Shown here: one piece after another, positions 1 to 11,543 of the stretch | Numbering within the stretch: position 1 is the stretch's first letter | Layout: every line of letters begins with the position of its first letter | Assembly (NCBI RefSeq): GCF_000190475.1 | Contig: NZ_AEWH01000008.1 | Location: forward strand, 1 to 64,000 | Source: Ornithinibacillus scapharcae TW25 | GTDB lineage: Bacteria; Bacillota; Bacilli; Bacillales; Amphibacillaceae | Direction: 5' to 3' | Length of the DNA stretch: 64,000 nt | Translations under genes and position numbers: made by a program | Notes under the pieces: model-generated | The model's input: the letters and a program-made list of their open reading frames with translations, nothing else | What the model was told of the DNA's origin: nothing | The model's database searches: none

Positions 1-75
1 ATAAACCTATTTATTATTTTTTTTAGTTGTTTTCATTAAAATGAGATCCTCTTTTATATATATATACGAAATAGT

Positions 76-146
76 GGTGATATAGCCAAGCGGCAAGGCA
101 AAGGTCTGCAAAACCTTTATCCTCGGTTCGAGTCCGAGTATCACCT
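76..146 (+). tRNA. tRNA-Cys (GCA anticodon)
   Basis: A complete cloverleaf can be folded. The acceptor stem GGTGATA (76-82) pairs with TATCACC (139-145), the anticodon loop is CTGCAAA giving anticodon GCA, and the T arm contains GGTTCGAGTCC. It closely resembles Bacillus tRNA-Cys. The 3' CCA is not encoded (TTTGA follows), so it would be added after transcription. It stands alone, about 35 bases before the YvrJ gene. Confidence 0.95.
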
Positions 147-181
147 TTGATATTAAATAAAGATAAAGGAGAGTGCTTAAC

Positions 182-358
182 ATGACAGCAGGGGATATTC
201 CACTATGGACTAGTTTGGTTGGGAATTTCGGGTTTCCTATTGCCATCACATTATATCTATTTGTTAGATTCGAGAAAAAAATTGAGAGATTAGAAACTGT
301 TATCATGCAACTGTCTGAAGTGATCAAATCGATTAACTATAAAGGGAAGGGCGAGTAA
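182..358 (+). CDS. YvrJ family protein
   Basis: Small protein of 58 residues with one hydrophobic segment (about residues 12-29, containing NFGFPIAITLYL) followed by a charged, probably helical tail. This layout and the G-F-P-I/V-A-I/V-T-L-Y-L signature match the YvrJ family found in Bacilli and their prophages; its function is not known. The ATG at 182 is preferred over an upstream in-frame GTG at 173 because AAAGGAG lies about 10 bases before it. It follows tRNA-Cys and overlaps by a few bases the start region of the broken frame at 360-548, so the two may form one transcript ending at the hairpin at 539-572. Confidence 0.75.
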   Translation: MTAGDIPLWTSLVGNFGFPIAITLYLFVRFEKKIERLETVIMQLSEVIKSINYKGKGE

Positions 359-359
359 T

Positions 360-548
360 GTGAATCTGGCAAGAATTTCGGCATATTTTTGTGAAGTAAG
401 AAAAGTATAATCATTTTTCACTGATTGTCTTAAAAAAGAAAATTTACCCGATAGAGAAAAAGAACTAATTTACGAGATTATCGAGAATACAAGTCATTCA
501 TCCACACTATTAAAAAAATATTGCAATGAATGTAAGAAAGAGTCGTAG
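360..548 (+). pseudogene. Small reading frame with an in-frame stop (possible broken gene)
   Basis: Starting at a GTG that overlaps the end of the YvrJ gene, a single frame runs 62 codons to TAG at 546-548, interrupted by one TAA at 408-410. The part after the stop reads like real protein (charged, with a C-x-x-C near the C-terminus: KKYCNECKKES) and ends in the 5' arm of a perfect terminator hairpin, as a true last gene would. It is either a pseudogene with a nonsense change or contains a sequence error; I do not recognise the family. A 16-residue product followed by an independent frame is the alternative. Confidence 0.35.
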
Positions 549-572
549 AAATCTTATAGATTCTACGACTCT
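539..572 (+). terminator. Hairpin terminator
   Basis: The arms AGAGTCGTAGAA (539-550) and TTCTACGACTCT (561-572) are perfectly complementary, and the stem can be extended inward with one bulge. The stop codon of the upstream frame lies in the 5' arm. The following sequence is T-rich but not a pure T run (ATTCTATATA). Confidence 0.65.
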
Positions 573-593
573 ATTCTATATATAAGACAAAAT

Positions 594-621
594 AAACCCA
601 GGTATATTTCAACCTGGGTTT
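594..621 (-). terminator. Terminator of the small Cys-rich gene
   Basis: AAACCCAGGT (594-603) and ACCTGGGTTT (612-621) form a perfect 10-bp stem. Read on the minus strand it follows the stop of the 630-776 gene and is followed by TTTATTTTG. It may also stop transcripts coming from the left. Confidence 0.75.
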
Positions 622-629
622 TTACAAAA

Positions 630-776
630 TTATTTGCAATTCTTATCACATCTTTTAAAAAACTCACTACCTGATTGTGGATCATACCCAAATTCTGCAG
701 GACATCCCTTATAATAACAACAATTAGGATGCTTTGAACAAAACGGAATATAAGTCGGCTTAATTCTTTCTGTCAT
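630..776 (-). CDS. Small cysteine-rich hypothetical protein
   Basis: A 48-residue protein that I do not recognise. It has six cysteines (motifs PFCSKHPNCCYYKGC and RCDKNC near the C-terminus) and could bind a metal or form disulfides. No signal peptide is seen. The start at 776 is chosen because GGGAGG lies 8 bases upstream; an upstream in-frame codon at 812 has no such site. It is monocistronic, with its own terminator at 594-621. Confidence 0.6.
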   Translation of the reverse strand: MTERIKPTYIPFCSKHPNCCYYKGCPAEFGYDPQSGSEFFKRCDKNCK

Positions 777-871
777 AGCAATGGCCTCCCTTCCTATAAT
801 AGTTGAATTCACATTATAAGAACAACGTATAAGGGAATGAAGTGATGCAACATTGTTCTCCTATTTATTAA

Positions 872-892
872 AAAAGGACCAATCAGTCCTTT
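872..892 (-). terminator. Terminator (AAAGGAC stem, minus strand)
   Basis: A 7-bp stem (AAAGGAC/GTCCTTT) followed on the minus strand by a run of seven T. It begins exactly at the stop codon of the frame ending at 892, which supports that frame being a real gene. Confidence 0.65.
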
Positions 893-1079
893 CAATTAAT
901 AAAGAGAAGTATAAAAAGAATTAAATAAACTTTCTCAACAAAATACTTAATTGGATGCTGAAATTGTGGTGTATAAATAAGTTTATCGACTGACGAAAAA
1001 CAACAATTCAAAATGAGTGTGCCAATGAGTACATACACAAATCCTAGTTTAAACAATTCCAGTTAATCTTTTTCCTCAT
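892..1079 (-). pseudogene. Small membrane protein gene with an apparent one-base frameshift
   Basis: On the minus strand a GGTGAGG ribosome site precedes ATG at 1079 (MRKKINW...), but this frame hits TAG after 11 codons. The adjacent frame stays open to TGA at 892-894 and encodes a hydrophobic protein (FKLGFVYVLIGTLIL, then a second hydrophobic stretch ending LILFILLFIN). The total length of 188 bases is one short of a multiple of three, and a good terminator starts right at the stop. One missing base would give an intact protein of about 62 residues with two membrane segments. Family not recognised. Confidence 0.4.
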
Positions 1080-1096
1080 GTATTCCTCACCAACCA

Positions 1097-1948
1097 CTAG
1101 TTCTTAATAGTTTCATGTAACACATAATGATGGATTGCATGAGCAACACCATGTTCATCGTTCGTTAGGGTTACGACATCACTATGTTTTTTTACCTGAT
1201 CACGAGCATTTCCCATCGCAATTGCTAGTCCAGCTATGTTGAACATAGAAATATCATTCCCTTCATCGCCAATTGCAACGGTATCCTTTAACGGAATCTG
1301 ATAATATTCCGCCATGAATTGGAGGGCATTTCCTTTACTAGCTTGGTGGTGCATAATATCGATAAACGTATTCGTAGAGACTATACTGATGCCGTCAATC
1401 GTATTAAGAAACATTTCAAATCGCTTCTTCTGTATGGGGTCTATTGTGAAGGCAAAAAATTTTTGAATCTGAATCGTTGCATCGTTCAGAAGGTCATGTA
1501 TGTGATGAAAGGATTGATGTCCATAAGCAAGAGCAAATGCTTTATACATTTCCAGTTCTTCTTTATCTGTACCGGATGAAGGAAGCATGTTCTCTAATCT
1601 TTGGAACCAATCTTTAGGAGCATACACCCCGTTATTCGTAGCTACGGTGTATGGAATATATTCCTGTTCTACCTCAGTAGTAATGGCCTTAATTTGCTCC
1701 TGTTCCAACGTAATCATCTTTACAGCTTGATTATTTATGTAGATAGAAGCGCCGTTATTCGTCCCAATCGGACAATGTAAACCATACTTTTCTAAATCAG
1801 GTGTAATCTCATCAAGTGCACGTCCTGATAACACCATCACTTTATGTCCTTCAGCTTGAGCAAGCTTGATAGCTTCTATATTTTCCTTACTTATCTCTTT
1901 GTTCGAATTAAAAGTAGTTCCATCTAAATCGAGAGCAATTAATTTCAT
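1097..1948 (-). CDS. Cof-type HAD-IIB family phosphatase
   Basis: A 283-residue cytoplasmic hydrolase of the haloacid dehalogenase superfamily, subclass IIB (Cof/YxeH-like), which dephosphorylates small phosphorylated metabolites, often sugar phosphates. Visible motifs are LDLDGTTFN at the N-terminus (motif I nucleophile Asp), VLSGR (motif II), a lysine in QASKGNAL (motif III) and AIGDEGNDISMF (motif IV metal-binding Asp pair). The start at 1948 fits MKLIALDLDGT and a GGGGAG site 7 bases upstream; the longer upstream frame runs into an intergenic repeat and is not used. It is the last gene after the beta-glucoside genes on the same strand, separated by the repeat at 1973-1995, so a role in handling sugar phosphates is plausible but not shown. 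Confidence 0.88.
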   Translation of the reverse strand: MKLIALDLDGTTFNSNKEISKENIEAIKLAQAEGHKVMVLSGRALDEITPDLEKYGLHCPIGTNNGASIYINNQAVKMITLEQEQIKAITTEVEQEYIPYTVATNNGVYAPKDWFQRLENMLPSSGTDKEELEMYKAFALAYGHQSFHHIHDLLNDATIQIQKFFAFTIDPIQKKRFEMFLNTIDGISIVSTNTFIDIMHHQASKGNALQFMAEYYQIPLKDTVAIGDEGNDISMFNIAGLAIAMGNARDQVKKHSDVVTLTNDEHGVAHAIHHYVLHETIKN

Positions 1949-1972
1949 TCTATTTCTCCCCTTTGTGGTACA

Positions 1973-1995
1973 GGGGGACAGGTCCCTTGTCCCCC
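1973..1995. repeat. Palindromic dispersed repeat, copy 1
   Basis: Outer arms GGGGGACA and TGTCCCCC enclose GGTCCCT. It lies between a glucosidase stop and the HAD gene. Five further copies occur in this window, all intergenic. Confidence 0.85.
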
Positions 1996-2007
1996 TCTCC
2001 ATTTCAT

Positions 2008-3498
<1,491 letters not shown>

Positions 3499-3521
3499 TT
3501 ATCTATCTACGAAAAATAATA

Positions 3522-3557
3522 GATAAGGTTATGTCTAATGATAGAATTAACCTTATC
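3522..3557 (-). terminator. Inverted repeat between the two glucosidase genes
   Basis: GATAAGGTTA (3522-3531) and TAACCTTATC (3548-3557) are perfect complements with a 16-base loop. On the minus strand the stem is followed by TATTATTTTTCG, so it may reduce read-through into the second glucosidase gene or protect the upstream mRNA end. Confidence 0.5.
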
Positions 3558-3614
3558 CATATCTTTTCTATGGAAACAATTGGTACAGAAGGCCTTAGGT
3601 TCCTTAACCCGACT

Positions 3615-3640
3615 GGGACAAGGAACCTGTCCCCTTGTCC

Positions 3641-3641
<1 letters not shown>
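3615..3641. repeat. Palindromic dispersed repeat, copy 2
   Basis: GGGACA (3615-3620) to TGTCCC (3636-3641), with an internal AACCTGTCCCC. It is in inverted orientation relative to copy 1 and abuts the stop codon of the 3641-5074 gene. Confidence 0.8.
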
Positions 3642-7044
<3,403 letters not shown>

Positions 7045-7115
7045 CGGCCACCTTCTCTTCCCTGTTTATTTTATGTTTTTTCATACTTCGGAATGTTCGT
7101 TCTAATTTAGGTAAA

Positions 7116-7178
7116 TAAAAAACCTGAACTAATTTGAATACACGCACAAATATCGTGTCATTCAAATTAGCTCAGGTT
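7116..7178 (-). terminator. Conditional leader terminator of the bgl operon
   Basis: On the minus strand, a 19-bp stem (7160-7178 with 7121-7139, one G-U pair) encloses a 20-base loop and is followed by a T run. It lies between the promoter and the EIIBC gene. Its 5' arm overlaps the RAT element, the classic arrangement for BglG/LicT antitermination. Confidence 0.9.
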
Positions 7179-7201
7179 ATGCCCAATTAGGTAACATTCC
7201 T
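7172..7201 (-). promoter_or_regulatory. RAT ribonucleic antiterminator (LicT target)
   Basis: The minus-strand RNA reads AGGAATGTTACC, a short loop, then GGGCATAACCTGAG. This matches the BglG/LicT RAT pattern (GGATTGTTACTG...GCAGGCAAAACC). Its last bases are also the first bases of the terminator stem, so LicT binding would block the terminator. Confidence 0.88.
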
Positions 7202-7228
7202 AAATAATTATTAAATTAGCGTTAAACA

Positions 7229-7249
7229 ATTAACAATACTATTGTTAAT
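7229..7249. promoter_or_regulatory. 21-bp perfect palindrome in the bgl leader
   Basis: ATTAACAATA and TATTGTTAAT flank a single central base, between the predicted transcription start and the RAT. It could be an operator or an RNA hairpin that protects the 5' end. No known binding protein can be named. Confidence 0.45.
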
Positions 7250-7263
7250 CAATTAACACCTTC

Positions 7264-7292
7264 AATTTACCATGACTTTTATCCTAAGTCAA
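7264..7292 (-). promoter_or_regulatory. Predicted sigma-A promoter of the bgl operon
   Basis: Minus strand: TTGACT, 17 bases, TAAATT, placed between the cre box and the leader terminator. Transcription would start near 7257. Confidence 0.6.
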
Positions 7293-7300
7293 CACCTTTT

Positions 7301-7318
7301 TTAAAAACGCTTTCACAA
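7301..7318. promoter_or_regulatory. cre box (CcpA site) upstream of bgl promoter
   Basis: Minus strand TTGTGAAAGCGTTTTTAA resembles the consensus TGWAARCGYTWNCA. It sits just upstream of the predicted -35 and overlaps the end of licT, so carbon catabolite control of the operon is likely. Confidence 0.65.
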
Positions 7319-7319
7319 C

Positions 7320-8168
7320 TTAACTATTTTTTTGTCTGAATGTGACTCGGTGAATATGGACGGTTAGGTATACCTCTTCATCTTTCGGTAACTGCCAGTC
7401 AAATTCCTTTTGCAGATAAAGTGCTATTTTTTTCGTGCATTGGTATGCCTGTTCATACTTTTGGCTTATTTGTTCATGCAAGAAGTTATCAACGGTATCT
7501 TCCATTTTTTCTTTCTTGATAAACCGAATGGCAAAATATCGTAAATGAGTTAAAAAGCGTTCATAATTTATAGAGTTATCATCTAAGTCCATTTGAAAAT
7601 GATATTTTACTATATTTAAAACGTTGTTCACCATAGTAGTTACTTTTACGGCAATATCCATGTTTTCACCAGTGATCTGGCTGTTAACAAGATGTAGGGC
7701 AATCGATGCTGCCTCATCTTCATCAAGGCAAATACCTGTCTCTTCCTCAATAAAGTCTAAAGCTTTGATTCCAATTGAAAATTCCTCTTTGTAGTATTTG
7801 CGTATTTCATACAAAAGGGTATTTTTTAATTGGATTCCTTGATTATATCTACTAATCGCAAAGCTTATATGGTCTGTCAATGCAACATAGAGATATTCAT
7901 CTAATTTGTAGGGTAACTTAGATTTAGCATACTCTAAAATTTCATAAGCAATAGTTAAGTATTTCTCCGAAGTGTCCTTTAACAAAAGGTCTAACTTCTC
8001 CGAGATTCCAGTATTTTGAAGGACAAAAGTCTTTTCAATCTTGGATTCATCTATGGATTGGCCGATCTTCTTCTGAAAAGCAAGACCTCTCCCCATGACC
8101 ACCATTTCGCCCTGCTTTTCATTTTCAATAATGACCACATTATTATTCAATACTTTTGTTATTTTCAT
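7320..8168 (-). CDS. licT: LicT/BglG family transcriptional antiterminator
   Basis: A 282-residue protein with an N-terminal RNA-binding CAT domain (about 1-55: MKITKVLNNNVVIIENEKQGE) and two PTS regulation domains, PRD1 (about 65-170) and PRD2 (about 175-280). Conserved PRD histidines are visible in DHISFAIS, ASIALHLVN, LTHLRYFAIRF and LTVHIHRV. It binds the RAT in the adjacent leader and prevents termination when beta-glucosides are being imported; phosphorylation by the EII and HPr controls dimerisation. The start at 8168 is set by AAGGAG 9 bases upstream. It is the first gene of the locus, with its own likely promoter (TTGACG near 8230). Confidence 0.93.
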   Translation of the reverse strand: MKITKVLNNNVVIIENEKQGEMVVMGRGLAFQKKIGQSIDESKIEKTFVLQNTGISEKLDLLLKDTSEKYLTIAYEILEYAKSKLPYKLDEYLYVALTDHISFAISRYNQGIQLKNTLLYEIRKYYKEEFSIGIKALDFIEEETGICLDEDEAASIALHLVNSQITGENMDIAVKVTTMVNNVLNIVKYHFQMDLDDNSINYERFLTHLRYFAIRFIKKEKMEDTVDNFLHEQISQKYEQAYQCTKKIALYLQKEFDWQLPKDEEVYLTVHIHRVTFRQKNS

Positions 8169-8265
8169 AAGCAAGTACTCCTTAATGGGATTGCATAATT
8201 GATATTTACCATACATCATGATATATCGTCAAAGCAAATGAAATGATAATCAGGGCAAATTAAAA

Positions 8266-8296
8266 AAGTGCTTGGTTAGTTATACACCAAGCACTT
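8266..8296 (-). terminator. Terminator of the small spore-type gene pair
   Basis: AAGTGCTTGGT and ACCAAGCACTT form an 11-bp stem; on the minus strand it is followed by TTTTTTAATTT. Confidence 0.9.
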
Positions 8297-8303
8297 GATG
8301 GTT

Positions 8304-8522
8304 CTATTCTTCAAATGGTTTTCCTCGAAACATTTCCTCGAAACGCTTCATCTTATCATCCTTAATTTGATTAAAAGAAGCTAATGCATTTCGATTAACA
8401 TTGGCTGTCATACCAACCTGTGATGTCATCCCGATTTGAGTACCAAATGAATCATTTATAATGCTCTCTCTTTTACCATCAAAATGGCCTGTCGTCTCTG
8501 TTCCAGTATCGCGACGTGGCAT
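8304..8522 (-). CDS. Hypothetical protein downstream of an SspO-like gene
   Basis: A 72-residue hydrophilic protein, not recognised. It is rich in Asn, Met, Gly and Thr (GTQIGMTSQVGMTANVNRN) with a charged C-terminus (RFEEMFRGKPFEE). ATG at 8522 follows AAAGGGG at 7 bases. It starts 12 bases after the SspO-like gene on the same strand and ends at a shared terminator, so the two are cotranscribed; a forespore or spore-core role is inferred from that only. It does not look like SspP, the usual partner of SspO in Bacillus. Confidence 0.65.
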   Translation of the reverse strand: MPRRDTGTETTGHFDGKRESIINDSFGTQIGMTSQVGMTANVNRNALASFNQIKDDKMKRFEEMFRGKPFEE

Positions 8523-8534
8523 TATATAACCCCT

Positions 8535-8684
8535 TTACTGACGCTTTTTTGTTTTTTTATTATTATACTTTTCATTTGGTGTTAAGGGCTCATTCGCAAA
8601 TTCATGATCAAACTGCTTCGAAAGCTTCTTTCGAACAGCCTGCTCATCACTAAATCCACCACCACTAAGTTTCTTCTTGGACAT
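8535..8684 (-). CDS. SspO-like small acid-soluble spore protein
   Basis: A 49-residue basic protein. The C-terminal half, FANEPLTPNEKYNNKKTKKRQ in two parts (FANEPLTP, then NNKKTKKRQ), matches the tail of SspO (CotK) of Bacillus, as does the length. The N-terminal half (MSKKKLSGGGFSDEQAV) differs from typical SspO. These minor proteins are made in the forespore and found in the spore core. GGGGAGG lies 8 bases before ATG 8684. A dispersed repeat and a CACACATAT/ATATGTGTG inverted repeat lie just upstream. Confidence 0.6.
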   Translation of the reverse strand: MSKKKLSGGGFSDEQAVRKKLSKQFDHEFANEPLTPNEKYNNKKTKKRQ

Positions 8685-8741
8685 ATGAACACCTCCCCAA
8701 CTATAGTTTCCACACATATAACAAAAATATGTGTGTGACAC

Positions 8742-8762
8742 GGGGGACAGGTCCCTTGTCCA
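8742..8762. repeat. Palindromic dispersed repeat, copy 3
   Basis: Core GGGGGACAGGTCCCTTGTCC between the SspO-like gene and the DUF3021 gene, preceded by GTGACAC. Confidence 0.8.
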
Positions 8763-8775
8763 CCATCCCTCAAGC

Positions 8776-9186
8776 TCATTCCTGTTTATGCAGTTGTTCG
8801 TTCATCTCTGCTTCAATTTTTTTAAAGTATAAATAGTACCCAGTCCAAAATACCGAATAAATCAAAATAAATACACCGCTGCTTATCAATATGGCAAATA
8901 GATTTAATGGTATCCAACTAACTGTAAGCGCGATGATAAAATACACCATAATGGAAAGACTAAAGTGTACAATCGTTTTCTTTAACGGCGTCCATTTCGG
9001 CTTTTCAAAAATAAAAGAAGCAAGTCCATAATAAACCCCAAACGTCATGGAAGCTAACATATGAGACCATATTTCGGATACAGATGATTCTATTTCAAGT
9101 ACCATAAGTATAGTTAGTGCAACAAATGTTAGAAAACCACCACACGCAACCCCGACAGTTGCTCTTTTTAGAATATCAACGACCAT
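8776..9186 (-). CDS. DUF3021 family membrane protein
   Basis: A 136-residue integral membrane protein with four hydrophobic segments (about 12-34, 44-60, 70-92, 96-118) and a charged C-terminus. It matches the DUF3021 family, which is nearly always encoded next to a LytTR DNA-binding protein; the two are thought to form a membrane-controlled regulator. ATG 9186 is chosen because GGGAGG is then 8 bases away; this gives an 11-base overlap with the LytTR gene and implies translational coupling. Confidence 0.8.
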   Translation of the reverse strand: MVVDILKRATVGVACGGFLTFVALTILMVLEIESSVSEIWSHMLASMTFGVYYGLASFIFEKPKWTPLKKTIVHFSLSIMVYFIIALTVSWIPLNLFAILISSGVFILIYSVFWTGYYLYFKKIEAEMNEQLHKQE

Positions 9187-9637
9187 CTGCATTTCCTCCC
9201 ATCATTAGTTTTTCCTTGATTGGGTTCACATACTTTCTGGAGATATACTCTTTGGTTCCAGAGTGAAAATAAACGCAGAGGTTCCCATTAAAGGATAGGT
9301 CAAACCGCTCTATTTGATTTAAGTTCCCTATAACCGATTTTGAAAAACGCATGAAATGGTGGGGGATTAGAAGTTCTTCTACTTCATAAAGCTTCATACG
9401 TAATTCTAATTTTCGGTCTCGTAATACAGCATAGATTTTTCTATTTTCTGCATAAACATAATCAATCTCACTTGGATTTAACAGCACTGTTTGATCCTCA
9501 TCCACACCAAACAATCGCTGTTGTTTACTTTTCCTAATGACGTTAACAATTTCCTCTAATTCTTCTGTCCATTCTGAAGCTTGAATACTGATTGAGGTTT
9601 CTCCATACTTCTCGTCGATATCAATATTTACCTTCAT
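9176..9637 (-). CDS. LytTR domain DNA-binding protein
   Basis: A 153-residue protein without a receiver domain. The C-terminal two thirds is a LytTR DNA-binding domain (VDEDQTVLLNPSEIDYVYAENRKIYAV, HHFMRFSKSVIGNLNQIERF, YISRKYV). The N-terminal part may sense or dimerise. It overlaps its DUF3021 partner and follows an ABC transporter on the same strand, so it probably autoregulates this operon. Confidence 0.85.
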   Translation of the reverse strand: MKVNIDIDEKYGETSISIQASEWTEELEEIVNVIRKSKQQRLFGVDEDQTVLLNPSEIDYVYAENRKIYAVLRDRKLELRMKLYEVEELLIPHHFMRFSKSVIGNLNQIERFDLSFNGNLCVYFHSGTKEYISRKYVNPIKEKLMMGGNADGR

Positions 9638-9654
9638 TTTCGCCCCCTAACCCA

Positions 9655-10400
9655 CTACCCCCTTGCCTTTTTCAAAAAATGCGGGTAGCGAAACATCGCT
9701 ATTAAAAATCCTACTAATCCGTAACTGACTAGAATAAGGGATTCTTTCAAGAGCTGAACATTTTCCATTGCTCCTAACATAGCATCCTGGAATGCCTGAT
9801 GGGCCCAAAATTGCGGTAAAAAGTTTGCAATATCTTGGATGAAACTAGGCATCATGTCAATTGGCACCCATAGTCCACTTAGTACAGCACCACCTAATGC
9901 AATAATTTGTGTCATTGCAATTCCCATATTATTCGTGTTCACTAACAAGGCTAAGGCTAAACCAACTCCAGTAACAGTTATGGCTAAAACTAATGAGATG
10001 ACTATAAGCGCAAACGGCTGTTCTAACGTAACGCCATATACTAATTTTCCAAACATGAATAGAATCACAATTTGTACTATGACAACTATTATATTCGGTA
10101 CCCACTTCCCTATTAGATAAAAATAGGGTAAAAGCGGAGTACTTGCGATTCTAGCAGTCATTCCATAATTTTTATCCTTTAGAAAGGTTTCTACCATATT
10201 AATCATAATGAAAAAACAAACATAACCGTGTATCCTGGAATGATTGAAAGGATTACTTGTTCTTTCGTTTCCCCAGTTGCTCCTGATGTGAAAACACTAA
10301 TAAAAATTACGGTAAAAATAATCGGTAAAATAATCATCCAAAATAATAATCCCCTATCCTGTAGGTACTTTTTTACCTCCAAGTTGATAATTGCACCCAT
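9655..10400 (-). pseudogene. ABC-2 type transporter permease, split by a frameshift
   Basis: The N-terminal frame (10400 to about 10210: MGAIINLEVKKYLQDRGLLFW, first membrane segment, GYTVMFVF) stops at TGA at 10203. The rest (FIMINMVETFLKDKNYGM through to 9655) continues in the -1 frame. The junction is a run of six T on the minus strand (10211-10216); a seventh T would restore one 248-residue permease with six membrane segments. So the gene is frameshifted, or the assembly lost one base. It lies between its ATPase gene and the LytTR gene. Substrate is not predictable; ABC-2 exporters of this kind often handle peptides, drugs or lipids. Confidence 0.82.
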
Positions 10401-10434
10401 CTCACAGTCTCCCTTTTCATTATTTTATCACAAT

Positions 10435-11331
10435 TCAGTCTCTTAATTGACTCCCCGTTAAGGTAAAAAACACATCCTCTAAACGAGGTTGGACAAGTTC
10501 TAATTGATTAATTTGGCCCTGATTTTCTTTGGAGTAGTTTAGAATCTTTGCCATGACCTCAAGAGGATTGACCGCCCTCACTAAGTAGCCCCCATTACGT
10601 GTTTCTACTCTGCAATACTGTTCTATATCCTTTGGCAAACAATCTACACCCCTAACAAAAACAGAAGGATACGTGTATTTTCGCAATATGTCTTTTATAT
10701 TTCCCTGTTCTACAATGTACCCATTATCCATCATGGCGATTTCATCACAGAGCTGTTCCACTTCTTCCATATAGTGACTAGCATAGACAATCGTACAAGC
10801 CCGTCGTTTTAAATCCTCAATCATTTGAAAAATATATTTTCTCGACTGGGGATCAATGCCTACTGTCGGTTCATCCATAATGATAATATTTGGATTGTGC
10901 ATTAATGCACAGCCTATATTCAGTCTCCTTTTCATGCCTCCTGAAAAAGTGAGTACTTTATCCTTACCATGCTCCTCTAAACCAATATCTTGCAAAACGA
11001 TTTGGGCACGACTCTTTAATTTCTTCCCCCTTAAACCATAGAGCCTCCCAAAAAAATATAAATTATCTAGAGCAGATAGGGTTGGTTCTAAGCAAATCTC
11101 CTGTGGCACATAACCTACCTCATTTTTCATTTGACCGGTTTCCATTCTTTCATATCGTACAGTTCCTTCATAGTCTTGTATGACAGATGCGAGAATTTTA
11201 ATTAATGTTGATTTCCCAGCACCATTTGGACCTACTAAACCAAAGCAAATACTACTTGGTATATCAAGTGACACACCATTTAAAGCTGTTGTGTGATTAT
11301 ACTGTTTTTTTACATCCTGAACGGAAAGCAA
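10435..11331 (-). CDS. ABC transporter ATP-binding protein
   Basis: A 298-residue ATPase of the ABC-2 exporter class (CcmA/DrrA-like). Walker A GPNGAGKST, signature FSGGMKRRL, Walker B IIIMDEPTVGID and the H-loop His in YASHYMEEVE are all present. The last 80 residues form the usual C-terminal extension. TTG at 11331 is the likely start, with GGGAGAGG 9 bases upstream; earlier in-frame codons lack spacing. First gene of the operon with the frameshifted permease, LytTR and DUF3021 genes; without the permease the transporter would be inactive. Confidence 0.88.
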   Translation of the reverse strand: MLSVQDVKKQYNHTTALNGVSLDIPSSICFGLVGPNGAGKSTLIKILASVIQDYEGTVRYERMETGQMKNEVGYVPQEICLEPTLSALDNLYFFGRLYGLRGKKLKSRAQIVLQDIGLEEHGKDKVLTFSGGMKRRLNIGCALMHNPNIIIMDEPTVGIDPQSRKYIFQMIEDLKRRACTIVYASHYMEEVEQLCDEIAMMDNGYIVEQGNIKDILRKYTYPSVFVRGVDCLPKDIEQYCRVETRNGGYLVRAVNPLEVMAKILNYSKENQGQINQLELVQPRLEDVFFTLTGSQLRD

Positions 11332-11442
11332 TTCGAACACCCTCTCCCTTTTTTTAACCATTATCACAAGGAAAAAAGGAAATGTTACTTAAATTGGTAT
11401 AACATGCAAATAAAGCTACATAAAAACACAAATATGTAGTAT

Positions 11443-11468
11443 GGACACGGGGACAGGTCCCTTGTCTC
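11443..11468. repeat. Palindromic dispersed repeat, copy 4
   Basis: GGACACGGGGACAGGTCCCT followed by TGTCTC, upstream of the ABC ATPase gene and past the end of the Sat-like gene. Confidence 0.8.
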
Positions 11469-11501
11469 AGCAGTACTTACCAGGTCAAGTTCCACAATAA
11501 A

Positions 11502-11532
11502 AAAGCAATCGCACCCTAAGTACGATTGCTTT
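11502..11532 (-). terminator. Terminator of the Sat-like gene
   Basis: AAGCAATCG and CGATTGCTT form a 9-bp stem; on the minus strand TTTTTTATTG follows. Confidence 0.85.
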
Positions 11533-11543
11533 GTAAAAATATT

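Noticed and set aside
1973-1995. Ordinary terminator for the glucosidase gene
   Set aside because: The same core recurs five more times in different settings and orientations and lacks a T run, so it is better seen as a dispersed repeat.
10856-11041. Small + strand frame in the ABC ATPase gene
   Set aside because: Antisense to Walker B and signature motif coding sequence; no start signal.
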